The notes under the pieces were generated by a model that worked only from the letters and a program-made list of their open reading frames with translations, had not been told where the DNA came from and did not search any database. The translations under genes and the position numbers were made by a program. 64,000 bases of DNA from Thiohalomonas sp041685045. GTDB lineage: Bacteria > Pseudomonadota > Gammaproteobacteria > Thiohalomonadales > Thiohalomonadaceae. The stretch lies in contig JAWLGP010000021.1 of the NCBI GenBank assembly GCA_041685045.1, forward strand, positions 1 to 64,000, given 5' to 3'. Of the stretch, positions 1-6,670 are shown one piece after another (the first letter of the stretch is position 1; the number at the start of each line of letters is the position of its first letter).

Positions 1-97
1 GTCGGCTAGTAGTTACGTTCGTCCACCACGTGGACATCTCAGGTACTCCTACAGGGGACTTTCACCCCATCAGTTCATGCCCATGTCGGGCGTACAC
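1..97 (-). mobile_element. 5' end of a probable group IIC intron (partial)
   Basis: Read on the minus strand, the DNA from position 97 towards 1 begins GTGTACGCCCGACATGGG and then carries GGGGTGAAAGTCCCC (plus 54-68). That matches the conserved domain I motif GGGUGNAAGUCCC near the 5' end of group II introns, and GTG at the boundary fits the GUGYG 5' end. The sequence stops exactly against an attC half-site, and class C group II introns are known to insert into attC sites. The rest of the intron and any reverse transcriptase lie outside the window. Seen: the motif and its position. Inferred: the intron identity. Confidence 0.55.
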
Positions 98-159
98 CAA
101 TCATTCCACCGGACCTGTCGCGGCAAGCCGCGCCAGTCCGGTGAATTCAGGCGTTGGGC
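98..159 (+). other. attC site, 5' core lost
   Basis: The 3' core GTTGGGC lies at 153-159. The inner arms ATTCCACCGGAC and GTCCGGTGAAT pair with one extra base on the 5' arm, the bulge expected of attC. The 5' core is not a good RYYYAAC, which fits interruption by the intron end at 97. The site closes the cassette that lies to the left of the window. Confidence 0.6.
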
Positions 160-162
160 GTC

Positions 163-537
163 ATGAGCGACAAGAACATCTCTCCAGTTGGGTGGTACGT
201 CGGGAGCTACGTCCTGAGATTCGTAGAACTGGGTCGGGAAGATAAAGAGGATTCAGAAGCTCGGTTCCTTACTTGGGAAAACACCGTGTTGGTCCGAGCT
301 GCCGATCTCGATGAGGCATACGAAAAAGTCGTACGGATAGGGCAAGAACACACGGAACCCTACAAGGGCGGCCCCGATGGTATTGATGTCCAATGGGTGC
401 TTGAGGGCGTAACCGAGTTGCTGCCGATATACGAGGACCTCGAAGATGGGGCCGAAATCATGTGGTCGGAGCGAAACGGCCGGAAGCTGAAGAACATTCG
501 AAAATGCGTCCGGAAAAAAGGGGAGTTTCACCAATAG
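163..537 (+). CDS. DUF4288 domain protein, integron gene cassette
   Basis: The protein has 124 residues. The start is ATG 163, four bases after the attC core; an in-frame TTG at 154 lies inside the attC core and is unlikely. The sequence fits the DUF4288 family: an N-terminal WYVGSYVLRF strand, an ENTVLVRA motif, a helix with EAYEKV, and a C-terminal VTELLPIYEDLEDGAEI stretch. The family is small, soluble and of unknown biochemical function, and it recurs in integron cassettes. The gene fills one cassette between attC sites at 98-159 and 548-636. No convincing Shine-Dalgarno sequence is visible, which is usual for cassette genes. Confidence 0.75.
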   Translation: MSDKNISPVGWYVGSYVLRFVELGREDKEDSEARFLTWENTVLVRAADLDEAYEKVVRIGQEHTEPYKGGPDGIDVQWVLEGVTELLPIYEDLEDGAEIMWSERNGRKLKNIRKCVRKKGEFHQ

Positions 538-547
538 ACACCGTGTC

Positions 548-636
548 GCCCAACAAGCCGCTGAACCCGACGCCGGAAAGCGTGGCAGCGCTTCGCGGAA
601 GGCGTTGTGGCGGCGCGGGTTAGCGGTTCGTTGGGC
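548..636 (+). other. attC recombination site
   Basis: The 5' core GCCCAAC (548-554) and 3' core GTTGGGC (630-636) are exact complements. Inside, CTGAACCCGACGCC pairs imperfectly with GGCGGCGCGGGTTAGC, leaving unpaired bases as in folded attC hairpins. Size (89 bp) and layout fit a classical attC. It ends the DUF4288 cassette. Confidence 0.85.
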
Positions 637-639
637 GAC

Positions 640-855
640 ATGAAGAACTTATCCGAGCGTCAGTTACATGAGCTTCGGCTCGCAGTATTCGACAATGCGG
701 AAGCGTTGCAGAAGGAAGCGAAGCTTCTGCTTGCTCACGGGATGCATAGCCGTGCATACCTGCTTGCACACTTTTGCTTCGAGGAACTTGGGAAAATCCC
801 AATTCTTGTGGGTGTCGCAAAAGGGGTCAGGTCTTTCCTCTTGCATGCTTTGTAG
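640..855 (+). pseudogene. AbiV-type HEPN protein, truncated cassette gene
   Basis: The frame from ATG 640 gives 71 residues. The first 61 look like the start of the AbiV/HEPN family: helices with DNAEALQKEAKLLLAHG and RAYLLAHFCFEELGKIP, where the EELGK motif is characteristic. Members are phage-defence or toxin-like proteins of about 200 residues. Here homology stops at about 822, where an inverted-repeat element begins, and the frame then runs only about ten codons into it before TAG. The rest of the gene is not seen after the element, so the cassette is probably non-functional. Family assignment is from motif memory and not from a search. Confidence 0.6.
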
Positions 856-982
856 GCGCGTCGAGGAAAATAACCGGGACACCCACTCAAACGCCCCAAT
901 GACCGGAAATGACCGGGATGTTTGCGGTCAGATGAAAAACCTGAGCCGGGCTCGTTACGAAGGGAATTTTTCATCTGACCCC
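823..982. mobile_element. MITE-like element inserted in the AbiV cassette
   Basis: The 160-bp block starts GGGGTCAG (823-830) and ends CTGACCCC (975-982), an exact 8-bp inverted repeat. GGTCAGATGAAAAA at about 928 and TTTTTCATCTGACC near the right end form a second inverted pair. Such GGGGTCAG ends are familiar next to IS200-like (Y1/RAYT) transposases in Gammaproteobacteria. No transposase frame is present, so it would be non-autonomous. Confidence 0.45.
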
Positions 983-1060
983 GAACATTCGTCCTGTAAA
1001 GGCAAGCGGCGCTTCGCGGACAGCATTCTGGCGGCGCGGGTTGCCGGTAGCATTATGTTC
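983..1060 (+). other. degenerate attC-like site
   Basis: GAACAT at 983 and ATGTTC ending at 1060 are complementary, and the inner segment CTGGCGGCGCGGGTTGCCGGT closely resembles the 3' arm of the attC at 548-636. The cores do not match RYYYAAC/GTTRRRY, so the site is either degenerate or partly replaced by the neighbouring element. Confidence 0.4.
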
Positions 1061-1080
1061 TGTAGTCACGACAGCGAGAC

Positions 1081-1341
1081 ATGAAGGCCATGAAAGAAGG
1101 ATTCGCTCCAATTTCCATTGAATATTATTTGGATCGGCACATGCAGTCCAATCCGGGTGAAAAGCGGGACGAAGTAAGGGCGGCAATTGAAGAAATGATC
1201 CGCTTCCATAAAGACGGCGGTCGATGCCAATGCGGAAGAGAAATATGGATTGTCGGCTCTGCGGCAGCCCAATGGCCTGGATGCTTCAGTCACATCACGG
1301 GCGAAGCATATCCGGATGATGATTTTGAAATCGAATTCTAG
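1081..1341 (+). CDS. hypothetical cassette protein with CxCG motif
   Basis: The protein has 86 residues. The start is ATG 1081; ATG 1090 is also possible. It is small and acidic, with one RCQCG motif followed by a short region containing VGSAAAQWPGCF and a C-terminal ITGEAYPDDDFEIEF. The two close cysteines and the later one could bind metal, but this is inference. I recognise no named domain. The gene fills the third cassette, between the degenerate attC at 983-1060 and the attC at 1347-1433. Function is unknown. Confidence 0.55.
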   Translation: MKAMKEGFAPISIEYYLDRHMQSNPGEKRDEVRAAIEEMIRFHKDGGRCQCGREIWIVGSAAAQWPGCFSHITGEAYPDDDFEIEF

Positions 1342-1346
1342 CGCGA

Positions 1347-1433
1347 ACACAACCATAGCTGCACGCGACGCCGGGAAACTTTCGCGCTTTTTTACACGTT
1401 CGGTGGTGGCGGGCGCGAGCAAATCGTTAGAGC
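1347..1433 (+). other. attC recombination site
   Basis: The 5' core-like ACACAAC (1347-1353) and the 3' core GTTAGAGC (1426-1433) bracket imperfect arms (CTGCACGCGACGCC against GGCGGGCGCGAGCA). The cores are not perfect consensus, but layout and spacing between two cassette genes support an attC. Confidence 0.6.
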
Positions 1434-1447
1434 CGAAAGGAAACGTC

Positions 1448-1807
1448 ATGAGATGTCTGAATCTATTGGCTCCGTTATTCGTTATATTTACTTGTTCGTA
1501 TTCATATGCACAAGAACCCATAAATGGAACGTCAGCAGAAGATTATAGGCTTGAAGCGCTTTATGCACTTAAACTCGTAGAGTTGATGGATGAACATAGG
1601 GGCTCGCAAAACGGCGACCTAGCCAATCAGATTGAATGCTCAATTGACTCTAGCCTATGGGATTCACATGCTCCACTGAGAGACAAGAATAAGTCAGATA
1701 AGTATACGCCTGAAGAAATCACTGGTTTTAGGGATGCGCACATGCAACTGCTTGATGCATTGAGGGATTACAGAAGCAAGTATCCTGATGCAAAATGTGT
1801 CAAATAA
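1448..1807 (+). CDS. secreted hypothetical cassette protein
   Basis: The protein has 119 residues from ATG 1448, preceded by a good AAAGGA ribosome site 15 bases after the attC core. A longer frame reaching back to 1250 would cross the attC and overlap the previous gene, so it is rejected. The N-terminus is a clear signal peptide: a hydrophobic stretch then SYA before Q, with predicted cleavage near residue 21. The mature part is about 98 residues, mostly helical and charged, with two cysteines (in IECS and near the C-terminus in AKCVK) that could form a disulphide in the periplasm. Codon use is clearly AT-richer than the flanking chromosome, a sign of recent transfer. No family recognised. 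Confidence 0.65.
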   Translation: MRCLNLLAPLFVIFTCSYSYAQEPINGTSAEDYRLEALYALKLVELMDEHRGSQNGDLANQIECSIDSSLWDSHAPLRDKNKSDKYTPEEITGFRDAHMQLLDALRDYRSKYPDAKCVK

Positions 1808-1811
1808 CCAC

Positions 1812-1885
1812 GCTCTAACATGGCACTCAAATTTGACCGGAGTTCCGCTGCGCTCCACCCCGGCGGTTTAGCTATCACGTTGAAC
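1812..1885 (+). other. attC recombination site, last in array
   Basis: The 5' core-like GCTCTAAC (1812-1819) and the 3' core GTTGAAC (1879-1885, GTTRRRY) flank arms TTTGACCGG and CCGGCGGTTTA. No further attC was seen to the right, so this probably ends the cassette array. Confidence 0.65.
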
Positions 1886-2263
1886 TAAACCACTGTCGCG
1901 GTGGCTGAATCCGGCCGGTCGTCCCGTGGTGGGGACCCATGTGGGTCTAAAAAGGTACGACGATGACTCCCCTTCGTCACGCGCGACAGGCGGTAGCGTT
2001 TGGCGTTCGTCGGTAACCGAGTCATGGCAGACGGCTTTAAGCCGCAGGGCGGTGCCGACGATCCCTTTGAAGCGGCTTTCGAACTGGCGGGTCACGTAAA
2101 GCCAGTGCTTGGGGTCGACTTGCACGGCGTACACAGCGGGAGACGCAGTGGTAGTAGGGAGTGGCTTCGAGGGAGATAAGCGTTTTCCGTGGCTTGGGCG
2201 TGACCGCTTCCTTGGTTCCGTTCCGTGGTTCTCAACCTTCTCAAGAGCGCTGCGGGATGGCAA
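1868..2263 (-). other. open frame of 131 codons, uncertain; otherwise gene-free stretch to 2343
   Basis: The interval 1886-2343 between the last attC and the peptidase gene has no recognisable gene on the plus strand. On the minus strand a frame contains PKHWLYVTRQFESRFKGIVG and DERQTLPPVARDEG, which look protein-like and not like a shadow of another gene. I cannot name a family. Its stop codon falls within the attC, and the N-terminal third is low complexity, so it may be a relic of an older gene cut by the array. Confidence 0.25.
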
Positions 2264-2343
2264 GCTTTCGAGTAAGTGGCCTGAGAAAGGCCCGTCGTGC
2301 CGCTTTGGCCATTTCCGAATTGCGTATTCAGGAATGCGATGAA

Positions 2344-4902
2344 ATGGAGCTGCTGTGGGTTGTCTTCCTTGTTGTCGGGGTGGTGGCGGGGCTAAAGCTA
2401 ATTCAGTTCATTGCGGTACTGACCCAGCTCCTGCGCATGCCGTTCGTTCCGCTTCGGGTCACACCACTTTCCGAAGCGCCCGTTTACTGCGGCCTTGAAT
2501 CAGCCGCCATCGAAGAACTGGAGGCGCTCGGCTTTCGTCAGGAGGGTTGGACCCGGGTCGAGCGCGGACCGATTCAGTTCGACAGTGTTTTCTTTCAGTC
2601 CAACCAGGCACCGGCGTTTGCAGAGTTGACCTTCCTCATCGGTGGGGCGGGCGGCTTCGTGATCACCTTCTACAGCTTCGACGTCCAGGGCCAAATGCTG
2701 GCCACCACCAATCGCACTGGCTGGGGGTACCTGGCGGAACATCCGGGAGTTTCGCTGCTGGATGCGTATGCCGATAGCCTGCAAGCCCACTGGTCGGCGC
2801 ACCTTGCCAGGATTGAAACTGCCGAGGTGATACCGGCCTCGACCGAGGAGGCGCATCGGCGCATCAGCGCATGGACGACCGACTATTTCGACCGGTTGCG
2901 GTCAGTCGGTGCGATCAGGTTGATCGGCGACGCTTGGTACCCGACTTTCCGTGCCGCGCTCGGCGCTGCCTGGGAGTGGTTTCGTGTGCGGGGGAAACTC
3001 GCCCGACCTTACGCGTCCGGCGCGATCAGCGGCGAGCATGAGAGCGAGTTCCATGCTCGCTTTTACCAGCAGAGCGAAGCGTTTCGGGACGGGCGGGGCG
3101 CGCGCCGGGACGTCAAACTCGGGTTGCTCGCGGTCTCGGCGACGGCGTCCCTGTTGGTTTGGGGCTGGCTGTTCGGTTGGGGCCAGGCGATTGCCCTTTT
3201 GGTCATTCTCTTTGTCCACGAGATGGGCCATGCGCTGGCTATGCGCGTGTTCGGCTACCGCGACATGCAGATGGTTTTCCTGCCGCTGGTCGGCGCCGCC
3301 GTTACCGGTGCTGCGCGGGACCTCGCCGGGTGGAAACGGGCGGTCATTCTCCTCGCTGGGCCGGTCCCCGGATTGGTTGCGGGCATCGGCGCATTGCTCT
3401 ATCTGACGGCGAACCCTGGCTCGGAGTTTGCCTTCGACTGGCAAATGGCGGCCTCCATGGCGGTATTCATCAACCTCTTCAACCTGCTGCCGATTTCCCC
3501 CCTCGATGGGGGACAGCTGTTTGCGTTATCCCTCGGGCGCTGGCCGCGTCTGCGTTTGGGCTTCGTGCTTTTTAGTGCTGCCGCATTCTTCGGACTGGCC
3601 TTCTGGCTCGAACACTGGCTGTTGTGGCTGGTGGCCGCCCTTGTGGCCGTGACGTTGCCGGGTCAGTGGCGAGTGACCCGGCTCGGTCGGGAGTGGCGGG
3701 AGGGGCTGCGCGAGGAGCAGCAGCTCAGACATCTTTTCCAATCGGCGCAGCGGTTGTTCCATAGTTCTGCCTTCCAACGGCAGTATGGACTGGTGAAAGC
3801 GGTTCTTGCCGAGCGCGAAATGCGTCCGGCCCGTACGTGGGAGAGTGGTATTGCGCTGGTCTTTCTCGTCGCGTTGTGGGGAGGCGTCGTCGGTGTGGTG
3901 CTCGAAGAACGGCTTTGGGTGCCGTTCGGCACGCAGCCGGCCGAGACCCGGACCCCGCAACAGATCGCGTTCGACGACGCCTACGACCTGTACCGCTATG
4001 AAGAGGACGACGCGCCGACACTGGACGCGCTCGTGAGGCAAGCCGATGCCTTGATGGTCGACGACCCGCGCCGGATAGATACGACCGTGGAGAGCGCCAT
4101 TTCGCTGGAAGGGGCGGCGCGCCAAGCCGCGTTTGAACGGGTGTTGTTGGAGGGGCGTACGGGGCTGAGCTTTTCGCGGAAGAATATCGCCGAGGAACGG
4201 CTCTGGTATCTCTACCGCGACAGCGCATTGCTGGCGCCCGAGGTGCGGGCCGCACGGCTGCAAGAGGGGATCGATCGCATCATGCAGATCGCGCCGGAAC
4301 TCTACGCGGGGACCATCGCCGCACGGTTGCGTGTAGCGGAGGCGATTGACCAGGCGGGTGATCCAGGGCGGGCACTGGAACTGCTCGAGACGTTGGAGCG
4401 GCGGGTGCGGGGTGATGAGGCGTGCCGCTGTGAAATTCGCAGCGTCATCCAGGCCCGCGCCAACTTCCACCTTAGCCACCAGGCACCGGCCCTGGCGCTG
4501 GCCGTGCTGGAAGGCCCCCCTTATGGTGATCGGCTGGACCAGCGCAAAGAGCCTTTGGCGCTGGATTATGCCTGGGCGTTGTTGGCGTCGGGCCGCAACG
4601 AAGAGGGCGTCGCGCAGATGCGCCTCGCCAGCTACTCGGCCCCTTTTCGACCGTCCTGGGCGCAACGCCTGAAAGGTGCGCGCGACCGTCCGCCCCGCCT
4701 CTACCAGCCGCTCGACGTGGCCTACGCCCTGGTTCAGGACGGTCAGCTCGAGGAGGCTCGGCAGTTGGTCCGTGACACGCGGTGGGCTTGTTGGCGCGAG
4801 GAAGCAACATTCGAACCGGACCCGATGACCGAGCCTTGGCAGACCTGGCGCGAGAGGTCTCTATGGGAGGTTGCGCGATCGGTTTGCCCACAACACGACT
4901 GA
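2344..4902 (+). CDS. M50 (site-2 protease family) membrane peptidase with C-terminal helical-repeat domain
   Basis: The protein has 852 residues. I start at ATG 2344, where a transmembrane segment begins at once; the frame extends further upstream without any domain. Residues 1-25 are hydrophobic, about 50-255 form a soluble domain, and about 260-465 are multi-spanning. Zinc-site motif HEMGH lies at 292-296, and the second M50 motif, N380 with PLDGG at 386-390, completes the metalloprotease centre. Another transmembrane helix at about 500-520 leads into a C-terminal region (about 530-852) rich in paired helices that resembles TPR repeats. Family role: intramembrane cleavage of membrane-bound substrates, often regulators. 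It stands alone, so its substrate is not predicted. The tandem soluble domains make it longer than typical RseP-like proteins. Confidence 0.75.
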   Translation: MELLWVVFLVVGVVAGLKLIQFIAVLTQLLRMPFVPLRVTPLSEAPVYCGLESAAIEELEALGFRQEGWTRVERGPIQFDSVFFQSNQAPAFAELTFLIGGAGGFVITFYSFDVQGQMLATTNRTGWGYLAEHPGVSLLDAYADSLQAHWSAHLARIETAEVIPASTEEAHRRISAWTTDYFDRLRSVGAIRLIGDAWYPTFRAALGAAWEWFRVRGKLARPYASGAISGEHESEFHARFYQQSEAFRDGRGARRDVKLGLLAVSATASLLVWGWLFGWGQAIALLVILFVHEMGHALAMRVFGYRDMQMVFLPLVGAAVTGAARDLAGWKRAVILLAGPVPGLVAGIGALLYLTANPGSEFAFDWQMAASMAVFINLFNLLPISPLDGGQLFALSLGRWPRLRLGFVLFSAAAFFGLAFWLEHWLLWLVAALVAVTLPGQWRVTRLGREWREGLREEQQLRHLFQSAQRLFHSSAFQRQYGLVKAVLAEREMRPARTWESGIALVFLVALWGGVVGVVLEERLWVPFGTQPAETRTPQQIAFDDAYDLYRYEEDDAPTLDALVRQADALMVDDPRRIDTTVESAISLEGAARQAAFERVLLEGRTGLSFSRKNIAEERLWYLYRDSALLAPEVRAARLQEGIDRIMQIAPELYAGTIAARLRVAEAIDQAGDPGRALELLETLERRVRGDEACRCEIRSVIQARANFHLSHQAPALALAVLEGPPYGDRLDQRKEPLALDYAWALLASGRNEEGVAQMRLASYSAPFRPSWAQRLKGARDRPPRLYQPLDVAYALVQDGQLEEARQLVRDTRWACWREEATFEPDPMTEPWQTWRERSLWEVARSVCPQHD

Positions 4903-5139
4903 TCCGCTCTCTTGCCAGTCAGGGGTTCAAATCCACATACGCCAGACAAGCGGCAGGGGGCCTTCTCATCCAACAACGCCTGAGACTTGAACCGGCCCTT
5001 CCCGGAGACGACCGGGCAAGGCTTTCGGGTGGATGTCCGCGCTCAGGCGCCACGCTCACGCGCTCCCGTTCAGGCGCCCGAGGAAATTTGACCACTACGG
5101 CCTACTTTAAGGGGAGGAACCGTCAAAACGGAGACGTAT

Positions 5140-5571
5140 ATGAAAGCGGACAAGCAGACCACGGCAGAGGTGCAAGACACGCTACACCGGTTCGCTGATG
5201 CCTTTAGCAAGCGGGATATGGCCAGCTTGACGGCCGTCCTCGCGCCCGACCCCGATGTGACATTTTTCGGCACGGGTGGCGATGAAGAGCGAGTGGGGCT
5301 TTCCGAGATCACAGAGCAGATCCAGCGAGACTGGTCGCAAAGCGAGTCGGCGTCTATAAACTGGGGCGGACTCTCTGTCTCCAATGCAGGACCGGTGGCA
5401 TGGGTAGCAGGTGATATCACATTCAAGGCCAAGGCGAACGGCAAAGATATAACGTTTCCCGGGCGGATGACGGCTGTCATGGACAAACGTGACGGCCACT
5501 GGCTGATTGACCAGTGGCATCTCTCGGTCCCCATGTCCGGACAGGAAACAGGACATTCGTTTCCAAGCTAG
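5140..5571 (+). CDS. SnoaL/NTF2-like (nuclear transport factor 2 fold) protein
   Basis: The protein has 143 residues from ATG 5140, with GGAG 7 bases upstream. The pattern is that of ketosteroid-isomerase-like/DUF4440 proteins: an N-terminal helix (VQDTLHRFADAFSKRD), LTAVLAPDPDVTFFGTGGDE, then beta strands with VAWVAGDITFKAK and a final HWLIDQWHLSVP strand. These cone-shaped folds bind small hydrophobic ligands or act as stress-related enzymes of unknown substrate. No signal peptide, so it is cytoplasmic. It is separated by more than 200 bases from both neighbours and is probably monocistronic. Function beyond the fold is not predicted. Confidence 0.7.
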   Translation: MKADKQTTAEVQDTLHRFADAFSKRDMASLTAVLAPDPDVTFFGTGGDEERVGLSEITEQIQRDWSQSESASINWGGLSVSNAGPVAWVAGDITFKAKANGKDITFPGRMTAVMDKRDGHWLIDQWHLSVPMSGQETGHSFPS

Positions 5572-6313
5572 GGCGCATTAGACGCGAGCGGATGACGATC
5601 ACGGTTTTCGCCAGAAAATCGTGGTCTGTCACTTGGCGGGTGATGCCCCCCGACTGCGTTAAAAATGCGCCGCCCTCTTCCACGGCGCCTGGCAAGCGTG
5701 GCTGGTGCTCGCGCCGGGTGATTCCCGATCTGCGCACAGCCGCCGTGAAACCTGTCCGATCAAGCTAATCGGGGTTGGCGAACGCGCTCACCTGATCCCG
5801 GTCTATATCGTCCTCTCCACGTACACCCGCGCCGCCTGCCGTTAGTGAATTGGCGACGGGAATCCGTCCCGTTCAAACGTCAATCCAAGTCGAGTTGCGT
5901 TCACGGCTATCGACGATCCCTACATCTTCACGCTGATGGCCAAAAGCTTTCCACGGAGACATCCATACGGGGGTGATTCACTCCTTTGGGATCGGCGTCG
6001 GGCCGGGGATTTAGTGCCCCGCATGGGGTGCAGCCCTCCCACAAACCAGTGGATTGCCGTACATCGTGAGTTGACTTCAGGGATTTAGAAACGTCTCCAG
6101 GTTCTAGCAAAAAATATATCACTCTCGTAATATCGGGCTATTCGCTATAAGCGCCGGTTCGCGGCCACGAACGATAATGAAAAAGTGCGATGTGTTCCTA
6201 CGGGTTCCCCTCCCCGAGCACTCGGCGGTGCTTCCAACCTCACGCTTGAGCGGCACGTGCCGCAAAATCAGGATTTCCCAGACGAATCACCATCAGAATG
6301 ACAGGAGCGCGAA
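5572..6313. other. gene-free interval upstream of the graspetide precursor
   Basis: I see no supported gene in these 742 bases; frames on both strands lack protein-like composition. Around 6095-6155 the DNA becomes markedly AT-rich (runs such as AAAAAATATATC and TAATATCGG). This is a likely promoter zone for the gene at 6314, but no convincing -35/-10 pair can be fixed. Confidence 0.4.
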
Positions 6314-6652
6314 ATGACGGAGAAAAAGCACACGTTGTTTGTCACGACACGTCCCAGCCGGGCCGGGGAGTTGCAGTCGCCCAGTGTTGAATCCGAGGCC
6401 AAGCGAATGCTGGAGGAGAGTTGGGCCGAAAGCTTGGGCATCGATGTGGAGAAGTTGAGGGCCGGCGTAGAGGGAACCGAATCCTCTTCCTCTCATCAGA
6501 CGTGCAGCGCGAGCCTCACCGGTACGGCCACTACCGGCGGCAAGGATGTCACTACCGATAGCGAAACAGACTGCGAGTCCGACCAAATGACGGATGACAT
6601 TACGAACGATGGCGGCAACAACACCGGAGGCGTCATCGACATACCTTTTTAG
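6314..6652 (+). CDS. candidate graspetide (omega-ester RiPP) precursor peptide
   Basis: The peptide has 112 residues from ATG 6314, with AGGAG at 6303-6307. It lies 18 bases before an MvdD-type ATP-grasp ligase, the typical layout for a graspetide precursor. Residues 1-57 would be the leader: charged, with a helical EAKRMLEESWAESLGIDVEKL stretch split here as EAKRMLEESWAESL then GIDVEKL. Residues 58-112 are strongly enriched in Ser/Thr and Asp/Glu, with two cysteines (C64, C87) and one lysine (K77). They contain TTGGKDVTTDSETD and QMTDDITND, then a Gly/Asn stretch and the end VIDIPF. Known graspetides join Thr/Ser/Lys side chains to Asp/Glu by ester or amide bonds. I do not see the microviridin TxKxPSD or plesiocin-type TTxxxxEE motif. 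The role as precursor is inferred from composition and context. Confidence 0.7.
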   Translation: MTEKKHTLFVTTRPSRAGELQSPSVESEAKRMLEESWAESLGIDVEKLRAGVEGTESSSSHQTCSASLTGTATTGGKDVTTDSETDCESDQMTDDITNDGGNNTGGVIDIPF

Positions 6653-6670
6653 GCGGTCGGCGGTTTGTAA

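Noticed and set aside
1250..1447. Upstream extension of the secreted cassette protein
   Set aside because: It would run through an attC site and overlap the preceding cassette gene; the signal peptide begins at 1448.
4910..4950. tRNA-like GGTTCAAATCC segment
   Set aside because: No matching acceptor stem, D-arm or anticodon arm is found upstream, so it is not a tRNA gene.
5514..5768. 84-codon plus frame and 86-codon minus frame after the NTF2-like gene
   Set aside because: No ribosome site, no recognisable fold, and the two frames overlap on opposite strands.
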